Source of the DNA: Kangiella sp.
GTDB lineage: Bacteria > Pseudomonadota > Gammaproteobacteria > Enterobacterales > Kangiellaceae
Direction: 5' to 3'
NCBI GenBank assembly: GCA_026195755.1
Contig: JAPHRL010000111.1
Location: forward strand, 1 to 7,184
DNA length: 7,184 nucleotides
The position numbers and the translations under genes are program-made. Positions 1 to 6,224 of the stretch are shown piece after piece; the first letter of the stretch is position 1, and every line of letters starts with the position of its first letter. Below the pieces are notes generated by a model. The model worked only from the letters and a program-made list of their open reading frames with translations. It had not been told where the DNA came from and searched no databases.

Positions 1-2
1 CA

Positions 3-200
3 GGTGCGACAGGTCCACAAGGTCCACTGGGTCCTCAAGGAGCTAAAGGTGACACTGGAGATACTGGTGCGACAGGTCCACAAGGACCGTCTGGTCCAAT
101 GGGTCCCCAAGGCCCTCAGGGTGAAAAAGGTGATACCGGTGATACGGGTGCAACCGGCCCAGCAGGTCCTCAAGGCCCTCAAGGTGAAACGGGCCCAGCA
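3..200 (+). repeat. Gly-X-Y collagen tract, 22 triplets
   Basis: There are 22 consecutive nine-base units, each starting with a glycine codon (mostly GGT), without interruption. A higher-order period is visible: blocks beginning Gly-Ala-Thr start at 3, 66 and 147, and the first two end in a doubled Gly-Asp-Thr. The first 20 bases of the blocks at 3 and 66 are identical. X positions are rich in proline and Y positions in glutamine and threonine, as expected for bacterial collagen without hydroxyproline. The tract probably continues to the left of the window. Such repeats can change length by slippage or recombination. Confidence 0.93.
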
Positions 201-596
201 GGTGGCGGCTCTAACTTACTCTGTTTCGCAACTGACCAAACGATCGGTACTCAGGGTAAATATATGGGTCTAGGTCAGCAAGGTGGATCTCATCAAGAGG
301 TAGCTGTAATTACACCTTTTGAAGCCGGTGCATTTATTAAACGCTTCGTGATTAAAGCGGCACAAGGTAACAACCCTGTCAGTGGTATTGCAACGGTTTA
401 CCATGATGATGGCCCATTAGGAACTTGCAACCTGGTTGCTAATGACCCAGATGCCGCAAAATCAGTCTGCTCTGGAATCACAAATGGTGTATTAGGCGAG
501 TTTGATAGCCTAAGTGTCTTTGTGAAAACCGATGGTGGTAGTTTCAATGGTGCCACAGCTTGTTTGTTAATAGAAACCGACCCACAAGCGCAATAA
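3..596 (+). CDS. Collagen-like repeat protein with cysteine-containing C-terminal domain (5' partial)
   Basis: The reading frame is open from the left edge, so the true start and any signal peptide are missing; 197 codons are visible. Codons 1-66 are 22 perfect Gly-X-Y triplets (for example GAT, GPQ, GEK, GDT), the pattern of a collagen triple helix. A Gly-Gly-Gly-Ser linker follows, then a globular domain of about 130 residues with alternating hydrophobic stretches typical of a beta-sandwich. Its features include YMGLGQQGG early in the domain and cysteines at visible codons 74, 142, 156 and 187. Bacterial collagen-like proteins usually trimerise and sit on the cell surface, on appendages, or in phage tail fibres. 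The C-terminal layout resembles the jelly-roll heads (C1q/TNF/BclA-like) that cap such stalks, but this is an impression, not a search result. The cysteines favour an exported, oxidised location. No phage gene is visible nearby. It converges on cysZ and ends shortly before a strong terminator. The ATG at 99 lies inside the collagen tract and is not a credible start. Confidence 0.88.
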   Translation, partial: GATGPQGPLGPQGAKGDTGDTGATGPQGPSGPMGPQGPQGEKGDTGDTGATGPAGPQGPQGETGPAGGGSNLLCFATDQTIGTQGKYMGLGQQGGSHQEVAVITPFEAGAFIKRFVIKAAQGNNPVSGIATVYHDDGPLGTCNLVANDPDAAKSVCSGITNGVLGEFDSLSVFVKTDGGSFNGATACLLIETDPQAQ

Positions 597-630
597 TTGG
601 GAAGAAGAGTAGAAAGGGTTCTTAACACCC

Positions 631-653
631 AAGTGGCAATCTCCTAGCCACTT
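631..653 (+). other. Hairpin downstream of the collagen-like gene
   Basis: AAGTGGC at 631-637 pairs perfectly with GCCACTT at 647-653 across a nine-base loop. It has no U-run after it, so it is not a classic terminator by itself. GGGTT at 616-620 could pair with AACCC at 654-658 as an outer stem. It may protect the mRNA 3' end or interact with the terminator hairpin that follows. Its function is inferred only. Confidence 0.5.
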
Positions 654-660
654 AACCCGT

Positions 661-694
661 AAACGCGCCACATGTAAGTGTGGCGTGTTTCTTT
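661..694. terminator. Intrinsic terminator, probably bidirectional, between convergent genes
   Basis: A 12-bp stem is formed by 661-672 and 679-690, with one G-U pair (665/686) and a six-base loop (TGTAAG). The arms contain the GC-rich core CGCCACA/TGTGGCG. On the plus strand the stem runs into TTTCTTTAT, a usable U-rich tract that would end the collagen-like transcript. Read on the minus strand, the stem ends in a shorter U-run (TTT) and would end the cysZ transcript, whose stop codon lies only a few bases away. The position between two convergent genes supports a shared terminator. Confidence 0.85.
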
Positions 695-698
695 ATGG

Positions 699-1499
699 TT
701 AGTTATTGCTAAGACTGGAGTTGTCGAGCATGTCTTGCCGATAATGCTCATACCACATCTTGGTCGCACCGCAGACAGCGGCAGGCATGACTAATAAATT
801 AATAAAGGGGATCATGGTCATTAACATCACCATGGCACCGAAGCCGAATGTGCCGCTACGTCTTTGCTGCAAGGCTTTGAGCATATCCTGAAAAGGCACC
901 TTGTGGTTATCCATCGGGTAGTCAACGTACTGAACTGACATCATCCAGGCGTTGAAAATAAACCAGATAACAGGGAAGGCAAGCGCACCAATCAGCGGTA
1001 CAAACAGGATCAGTAGACAGATCAGCGCTCTGGGAATGTAGTATTTTAGCTTGGTCCATTCACGACCAAATAACCGTGGGATATCTTTAACCAAGGCCCA
1101 GAAGCCTTGTTCTGGTAGAACCTTTTCCTCGTTACCAGCCGCTGAATGGAGCTTGTTTTCAACCGCTTCGGCCAATAGGCCGTTGAATGGAGCTGCAATC
1201 CAGTTTGCCAGCATGGCAAAAAAGAAGAAAACGAACAAAATTCCACCAATGATGACTACTGGCCACATCAGCCAGGCGAGAGCTGTACCCAGCCATTCCC
1301 AGGCACCCCAGCTGGCGATGGTCTGCTCAACCCATTGCGACCACTCAGAAACCTGAGAAACCAATAAAATCAAAGCAGTAGTGAGTAATATTAAATTAAT
1401 GACTAAAGGGATTAGGACATATCGCTTGAGCCCTTTTTCGGTTAACATGCGGAATCCGTCGGCGAGATAGTGAGCGCCATGAAAAGTGTTTTGTGCCAT
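699..1499 (-). CDS. cysZ: Sulfate transporter CysZ
   Basis: This 266-residue inner-membrane protein matches the CysZ family (DUF540/EI24), which carries sulfate into the cytoplasm for assimilation into cysteine. E. coli CysZ is about 253 residues. Recognisable conserved blocks are NWIAAPFNGLLAE (99-111), the charged KDIPRL segment (138-143), DYPMDNHKVPF (193-203) and MPAAVCGAT (238-246), all close to the E. coli protein as I recall it. Hydrophobic stretches lie at about 27-50, 78-98, 154-185 and 220-242. The ATG at 1499 is chosen because the N-terminus then aligns with the family start (GF-xML-xxxG-xxRYVLIPL); no clear Shine-Dalgarno sequence precedes it. The gene is divergent from smc and convergent with the collagen-like gene. 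cysK, its neighbour in E. coli, is not in the window. Regulation by a CysB-type activator is possible, but no site is recognised. Confidence 0.96.
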   Translation of the reverse strand: MAQNTFHGAHYLADGFRMLTEKGLKRYVLIPLVINLILLTTALILLVSQVSEWSQWVEQTIASWGAWEWLGTALAWLMWPVVIIGGILFVFFFFAMLANWIAAPFNGLLAEAVENKLHSAAGNEEKVLPEQGFWALVKDIPRLFGREWTKLKYYIPRALICLLILFVPLIGALAFPVIWFIFNAWMMSVQYVDYPMDNHKVPFQDMLKALQQRRSGTFGFGAMVMLMTMIPFINLLVMPAAVCGATKMWYEHYRQDMLDNSSLSNN

Positions 1500-1543
1500 G
1501 TCGATTTTTTTACTTTTACTGTGTGCTTATTGGATTAAAATAA

Positions 1544-1571
1544 TTTACACTTAAACGCTTTAGATTATAAC
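1544..1571 (+). promoter_or_regulatory. Predicted sigma70 promoter for smc-zipA-ligA
   Basis: TTTACA (1544-1549) and TATAAC (1566-1571) each match the sigma70 consensus at five of six positions, with a 16-bp spacer. Transcription would start near 1578 and leave a leader of about 90 bases before smc. The first leader bases include a small inverted repeat, CCCTG (1571-1575) and CAGGG (1585-1589). This is a prediction by eye. Confidence 0.55.
1564..1569 (-). promoter_or_regulatory. Predicted -10 element of a divergent cysZ promoter
   Basis: Read on the minus strand, this is a perfect TATAAT. It overlaps the plus-strand -10 because the core TTATAA (1565-1570) is palindromic. No convincing -35 hexamer is seen at the right distance, so it would need an activator or rely on the -10 alone. 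A start near 1557 would give a leader of about 58 bases to the cysZ ATG. Confidence 0.4.
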
Positions 1572-1670
1572 CCTGCAAATGTAACAGGGCCTTTCATACA
1601 ATTAAAATCTTGCCAAGTTGACTAGTATGCTCAGCGTGGCTTTTGACTAAAAAATAGACGAATAAAATAG

Positions 1671-4600
1671 ATGCGATTAAAACAAATTAAATTAGCAGGT
1701 TTTAAATCATTCGTAGATCCAACCACGGTATCCTTACCGAGCAACCTGACAGCGATTGTCGGGCCTAATGGTTGTGGTAAGTCAAATCTTATTGACGCGG
1801 TGCGTTGGGTGATGGGGGAGTCGTCCGCTAAGAACCTTCGTGGTGATGCGATGACGGACGTTATTTTCAACGGCTCTACCGGCCGTAAACCGGTCGGCCA
1901 GGCCAGCATTGAGCTGGTGTTCGATAATTCAGACGGCACGGTACAAGGCGAGTTCGCTAACTACAACGAAATTTCCGTTAAGCGTATGGTTAACCGTGAA
2001 GCTCAATCGAGCTATTTCTTAAACGGTACTCGCTGTCGTCGTAAAGATATCACCGATATTTTCCTTGGAACCGGTCTTGGCCCTCGCAGCTATGCCATTA
2101 TTGAGCAGGGCATGATCTCGCGTCTTATCGAGTCTAAACCACATGAGTTGCGAATTTTCCTTGAAGAAGCTGCAGGAATTTCCAAATATAAAGAACGCCG
2201 TAAAGAGACTGAAAACCGAATACGCCATACCCGCGACAATCTTGACCGTTTAACTGATTTGCGTGATGAGCTAGGCAAGCAACTGTCACACCTCAAACGT
2301 CAGGCAACCTCTGCTGAGCGTTACAAAGAATATAAGTCCGAAGAACGTGAGCTTAAAGCTCAGTTAGCTGCCATTCGCTGGCAGACTTTTAACAGCAAGA
2401 TAGAAGCTTTAGATGATGCTATCCAAAAAATGGAAACTGAAGTTGAAGCTAAAATGGCCGATCAGCGTCATGCCGACAGTGAAATCGAAAAGTCTCGCGA
2501 ATTACACATTGAACTAACGGATGCTCATAGCGAAGTGCAGGGGCGCTTCTATGGTATCGGTGCTGATATTGCCCGCCTGGAGCAAGCCATTGAGCATGCT
2601 CGTCAGCAAAAATCACAACTGTTGGAAGACAAGGCACAAGTTCAAAGCTCATTGGATAAATTACGCGAGCAATTGCGCTTTGATGAATCTAAATTGGAAG
2701 AGCTGATGACTGATTTGTTAAAGTCGGAGCCTGACCTAGAGCTTAAAACTGAGCAGGTTGAAGAACAACAGCAACAGTTGCAGGACATGGAAGAAGACAT
2801 GCGCTTTTGGCAACAGGACTGGGATGTGTTCAACCAGCAGGCCCACGCCAACGCGCAAAAAACCGAAGTTGAAAAAACGCGCATCCAGCATCTTGAATCA
2901 CACATCGCTCGCTATACCAAACGTCTTGAAGATATTCGCGCTGAGATTAATCAGCAAGAGTCCAGCCCCATGGAAAATGATCTGGTTGAAATTGCTAAGG
3001 AATTAAGTCTGGCAGAAGAACAATCAGAGCGACTAGAAGAAGAAGTTTCCAATGCAGTTGAGCAAATTAATCAGATTCGCCAGCAACAGCGTGAGCATAA
3101 CCAAAAGCTGGAAGTATCACGAAAAGACTTGCGTGGGCTTGAGTCGCGTAAAATTTCTTTAGAAGCCTTGCAGAGTGCAGCGCTTGGCGGGCAAAGCGAA
3201 GAGTCGGTTAGCTGGTTAAAGCAGCAAGGTCTCGACAGTAAATCTCGCCTTGCACAAAATATTTCGGTCGATTCTGGCTGGGAAGTTGCGGCAGAAACTG
3301 TATTGGGTGAATACCTTGAAGCGGTTGTTGTTGATGATAATCATGAATATGCCAATACTCTGACTGAGCTAGCCAGCGGTAAGTTGATTTTGATTTCTGG
3401 TAATGGTTCTGGTGATAGTCACCCGAATACGTTACACAGCAAGATTAAAAATGCGGATGCCTTAGCCGGGCAATTAAGTAAAGTTAAAACTGCTGATTCA
3501 CTTGAGCAAGCTATGAGTATTCGTGAACAGCTTGCCGACGATGAATCGGTGATTACGCAAGACGGTTTATGGCTAGGTAAAAACTGGCTTCGAGTGTCAA
3601 AGCAGTCAGAGCAGGGCGCTGGAATTCTCGAACGAGAAGCTGAACTTAATGAGTTAGCAGGAAAAATCGAACAGCAAGAAGCTGTGATGGAAGAGCTGGA
3701 GCAAACCAAAGAGCGTTTGGCCGAACAGCTTTCAGAGCAGGAACAATTGTGGCAATCCAAGCAGTCTCAATTGGCACAAGCAAGCCGAACCTATAGCGAA
3801 CTGCGCGCAAAAGTGGGTTCTCAACAAGCCAAGCTTGAGCAAGCAAAAAATCGATTGGAGCGCTTACAAAAAGAACAACGTGACGTCATGCAGCAGTTGC
3901 AGGACGATGAAGAGTTATTGGCCAAAAGCCGTCAACAAATAGAATTGATGGTGGATAGCATGGCGGATGACACTCAACGTCGCGAACAGATGACCACTGA
4001 GCGTGAAGAAAAACGCGCACAACTTGAGGCTAAGCGCCAACAGGCTCGCCAAGTTAAAGACGAGCAACATCAATTGGCGATTAAAGTCAGTGCCGTCAAG
4101 GCCGAAGTTAATTCGACCCGCGCTGGGTTTGAGCGTGTTAATTCACAAATAGGCGAGCTTACGTCGCGTAAAGTTGAATTAGAGAATCGTTTAAGTTCTG
4201 AACAGGACCCAACAGAAGATTATCAAATAGAGTTGGAGCAAGCTTTAGAAAAGCGCTTGTTAGTTGAAGATGAACTCAAGCAAGCTCGTAATAAGTTGTC
4301 TGAAATTGATGACAAAATGCGCAAGCTTGAACGTCAACGTCATGAGTCTGAACAGCAGGCGCAAGGTGTGCGTTCTCGTCTAGAAAAATTGCGCATGGAT
4401 TGGCAAGAGGCTAAAACCCGTCAAAATACTCAAGCTGAAATTTTGGCAGATGCTAAAGCCAATATTGAGACTCTTCTTGAAGAATTGCCGGAAGAAGCTA
4501 ATGAGCAACAGTGGATTAGTGATATTGAAGACATTACTGGCAAGATCCAGCGACTTGGTGCGATTAACTTAGCCGCGATTGAAGAGTTCAAAGCGGCAGA

Positions 4601-5168
4601 AGAACGTAAAACCTATCTTGATGCCCAGCATGAAGATTTGAACGAGGCTTTAGAAACCTTGGAAAGCGCTATTCGTAAAATCGATCATGAAACCCGCACT
4701 CGCTTTAAAGAAACTTTTGATAAGGTAAATAAAGGCGTGCAGGAGTTATTCCCAAAAGTGTTCGGTGGCGGTCATGCTTATCTTGAACTTACGGGCGATA
4801 ACTTACTAGATACCGGTGTTACCGTTATGGCGCGCCCACCAGGCAAGCGTAACTCAACCATTCACTTGCTATCGGGTGGTGAAAAAGCCCTGACTGCAAT
4901 TTCATTGGTGTTCTCTATCTTCCGCTTGAACCCAGCACCTTTCTGTATGCTGGATGAGGTTGATGCACCACTGGATGATGCCAACGTAGGTCGTTATGCT
5001 AATCTGGTAAAAGAAATGAGTGAGCAACTGCAATTTATTGCTATCACGCACAATAAAATAGCGATGGAAATGGCACATAACTTATTAGGTGTTACTATGA
5101 GCGAGCCAGGCGTGTCGCGCGTGGTTTCAGTAGACGTAGAAGAAGCTGCAGCGTTAGCAGCTTCATAA
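1671..5168 (+). CDS. smc: Chromosome segregation ATPase Smc
   Basis: This 1165-residue protein has the full SMC architecture and normal family length. Smc dimers bind and loop DNA with ScpA/ScpB (not in this window) to compact and segregate the nucleoid. The N-terminal head carries LAGFKSF, Walker A GPNGCGKSN (31-39, Lys37), an R-loop arginine (Arg57) and a Q-loop glutamine (Gln146). Glu/Gln-rich coiled coil follows from about 165 to 495. The hinge is at about 499-651, starting ALQSAALGG, and the returning coiled coil runs to about 1000. The C-terminal head has the signature LLSGGEKALTA from 1066, Walker B with Asp1095 and catalytic Glu1096, the D-loop APLDD and the switch histidine His1127 in THNK. 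All ATPase residues are present, so it should be functional. The ATG at 1671 fits the family N-terminus, although it lacks a clear ribosome-binding site. It is followed after 32 bases by zipA. Confidence 0.98.
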   Translation: MRLKQIKLAGFKSFVDPTTVSLPSNLTAIVGPNGCGKSNLIDAVRWVMGESSAKNLRGDAMTDVIFNGSTGRKPVGQASIELVFDNSDGTVQGEFANYNEISVKRMVNREAQSSYFLNGTRCRRKDITDIFLGTGLGPRSYAIIEQGMISRLIESKPHELRIFLEEAAGISKYKERRKETENRIRHTRDNLDRLTDLRDELGKQLSHLKRQATSAERYKEYKSEERELKAQLAAIRWQTFNSKIEALDDAIQKMETEVEAKMADQRHADSEIEKSRELHIELTDAHSEVQGRFYGIGADIARLEQAIEHARQQKSQLLEDKAQVQSSLDKLREQLRFDESKLEELMTDLLKSEPDLELKTEQVEEQQQQLQDMEEDMRFWQQDWDVFNQQAHANAQKTEVEKTRIQHLESHIARYTKRLEDIRAEINQQESSPMENDLVEIAKELSLAEEQSERLEEEVSNAVEQINQIRQQQREHNQKLEVSRKDLRGLESRKISLEALQSAALGGQSEESVSWLKQQGLDSKSRLAQNISVDSGWEVAAETVLGEYLEAVVVDDNHEYANTLTELASGKLILISGNGSGDSHPNTLHSKIKNADALAGQLSKVKTADSLEQAMSIREQLADDESVITQDGLWLGKNWLRVSKQSEQGAGILEREAELNELAGKIEQQEAVMEELEQTKERLAEQLSEQEQLWQSKQSQLAQASRTYSELRAKVGSQQAKLEQAKNRLERLQKEQRDVMQQLQDDEELLAKSRQQIELMVDSMADDTQRREQMTTEREEKRAQLEAKRQQARQVKDEQHQLAIKVSAVKAEVNSTRAGFERVNSQIGELTSRKVELENRLSSEQDPTEDYQIELEQALEKRLLVEDELKQARNKLSEIDDKMRKLERQRHESEQQAQGVRSRLEKLRMDWQEAKTRQNTQAEILADAKANIETLLEELPEEANEQQWISDIEDITGKIQRLGAINLAAIEEFKAAEERKTYLDAQHEDLNEALETLESAIRKIDHETRTRFKETFDKVNKGVQELFPKVFGGGHAYLELTGDNLLDTGVTVMARPPGKRNSTIHLLSGGEKALTAISLVFSIFRLNPAPFCMLDEVDAPLDDANVGRYANLVKEMSEQLQFIAITHNKIAMEMAHNLLGVTMSEPGVSRVVSVDVEEAAALAAS

Positions 5169-5189
5169 CAAAACAATACAATTAACTAA

Positions 5190-5195
5190 AAGGTG
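5190..5195 (+). promoter_or_regulatory. Ribosome-binding site deciding the zipA start
   Basis: AAGGTG here lies five bases before the ATG at 5201 but only two before the in-frame GTG at 5198. The spacing favours the ATG and a protein starting MDWQFTLLL rather than one with an extra methionine. It is the best Shine-Dalgarno sequence in the three-gene run. Confidence 0.7.
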
Positions 5196-5200
5196 AAGTG

Positions 5201-6181
5201 ATGGACTGGCAGTTCACTTTATTACTGATAATCGTAGGCTTAATCATTATTGGCTTTATTTACTTTGATGCAAAGCGTCGCAGTAAAGTCAGACGAGAAA
5301 AGGTAGAGCGTGATCTGTATGAGCAGCGCTTAGAAAAGCACCGAGATGGCACTGGGTATGACCCCGATGGTATTGGGCAAGTGCGGGTTATTGGTAAGAG
5401 CGAAAAGTCTCAACAAGAGTCCGCTCGGTCAGAACCTGTTGCTCAAAATAAAACTGAAGCCATGTCTCAGCCGCTTTCAGAAGAACAGGCGGAAGAGCAG
5501 GTCGGGCAAACCCAGGCAGAGAAGCCTCTTAATCAAGAGCAAGTGCATAAGGACCCCATCATTGATGAAGATAATGTTCCTGTTTTGGACGATGCTCTGT
5601 TTGAATTTACTAGTGAACATTTCAAACGGGAAGTTGCTAAAGAAGCGGAGAAAAGTGAATCCACTAAACGCGAAGTTCCAGTTGAAAAGCCCCAACAAAC
5701 CTCACTTTTTGAAGAACCTGAGCAAGAGTCTCCTGCTGTTGAGGTTGAGCCTGATTTAATCTTTTCACTGTATGTGGTCGCATCGCCTGACCATCCCTAC
5801 CATGGCCCCGAGCTAGTGCAGACCCTTGTTGAACAAGGTATGCGGCATGGTGATATGGATATTTTCCATCGTCACGCACAGGCCAATGGTCGCGGTGCCG
5901 TTCAATTCAGTTTAGCCAATGCTTTCGAGCCAGGCATTTTTGATTTAGATGATATTGATAATTTATCCTCAAAAGGTTTGGCTTTGTTTATGACTCTGCC
6001 TGGCCCGTCAAAACCTATGAAAGCTTATGAGTTGATGGTCAAAACTGCACAGGCAATTACTCAACAGTTAGGCGGGCGTATTTTAGACGGTAGCCGTAGC
6101 AACTTTAGCCGTCAGATAGAAACCCATCACAAAGAACAAATCAGTGAGTTTGAACGTCGCCAGTTATTAAATAAGCAATAA
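5201..6181 (+). CDS. zipA: Cell division protein ZipA
   Basis: This 326-residue protein (E. coli ZipA is 328) anchors FtsZ polymers to the inner membrane at the division site and helps recruit later divisome proteins. It has the ZipA layout: a short N-terminus, one membrane span at residues 5-22, a basic stretch (AKRRSKVRR, 24-32), a long flexible linker, and a C-terminal FtsZ-binding domain from about 184. The domain contains HGDMDIFHRH and VQFSLANAFEPGIFDLDD, matching GDMNIYHRH and FSLANMVKPGTFD of the E. coli protein. The linker is rich in Glu and Gln and less proline-rich than that of E. coli. It also has a juxtamembrane block, YDPDGIGQVRVIG (53-65). The gene lies between smc and ligA on the same strand, with gaps of 32 and about 43 bases, and is probably co-transcribed. 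An in-frame GTG three bases upstream is a less likely start. Confidence 0.96.
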   Translation: MDWQFTLLLIIVGLIIIGFIYFDAKRRSKVRREKVERDLYEQRLEKHRDGTGYDPDGIGQVRVIGKSEKSQQESARSEPVAQNKTEAMSQPLSEEQAEEQVGQTQAEKPLNQEQVHKDPIIDEDNVPVLDDALFEFTSEHFKREVAKEAEKSESTKREVPVEKPQQTSLFEEPEQESPAVEVEPDLIFSLYVVASPDHPYHGPELVQTLVEQGMRHGDMDIFHRHAQANGRGAVQFSLANAFEPGIFDLDDIDNLSSKGLALFMTLPGPSKPMKAYELMVKTAQAITQQLGGRILDGSRSNFSRQIETHHKEQISEFERRQLLNKQ

Positions 6182-6207
6182 CCCCTCTTACTATTTTACT
6201 TAGACGA

Positions 6208-6221
6208 GAGTCATGAGTCAT
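6208..6221 (+). repeat. Tandem 7-bp duplication at the ligA start
   Basis: GAGTCAT occurs twice back to back (6208-6214 and 6215-6221). The junction creates an ATG at 6213 that is in frame with the ATG at 6225, so ligA has two candidate start codons. The second copy also supplies a GAG seven bases before the 6225 ATG, which can serve as a weak ribosome-binding site. Confidence 0.75.
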
Positions 6222-6224
6222 AAG

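Noticed and set aside
4..273. An 89-codon open frame overlapping the collagen tract in another frame
   Set aside because: It is a shadow of the Gly-X-Y repeat: shifted reading of the GGT-rich nine-base units gives a repetitive Lys/Val/Gln-rich peptide with no independent start signal.
1051..1356. A 101-codon plus-strand open frame opposite cysZ
   Set aside because: It is antisense to the conserved membrane segments of cysZ, has no recognisable domain and no ribosome-binding site that I can see.
1571..1589. CCCTG/CAGGG inverted repeat near the smc transcription start as an operator
   Set aside because: The arms are only five bases long and no known regulator motif is recognised; too weak to call a site.
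2642..2905. A cysteine- and serine-rich minus-strand open frame within smc
   Set aside because: Its composition is simply the complement of Glu/Gln/Leu coiled-coil codons. The same explains the other minus-strand frame at 3419-3760.
5346..5759. A 137-codon open frame inside zipA on the same strand
   Set aside because: It is a frame-shifted reading of the repetitive Glu/Gln/Lys linker codons (leucine- and lysine-rich product) and lies wholly within a confidently identified gene.
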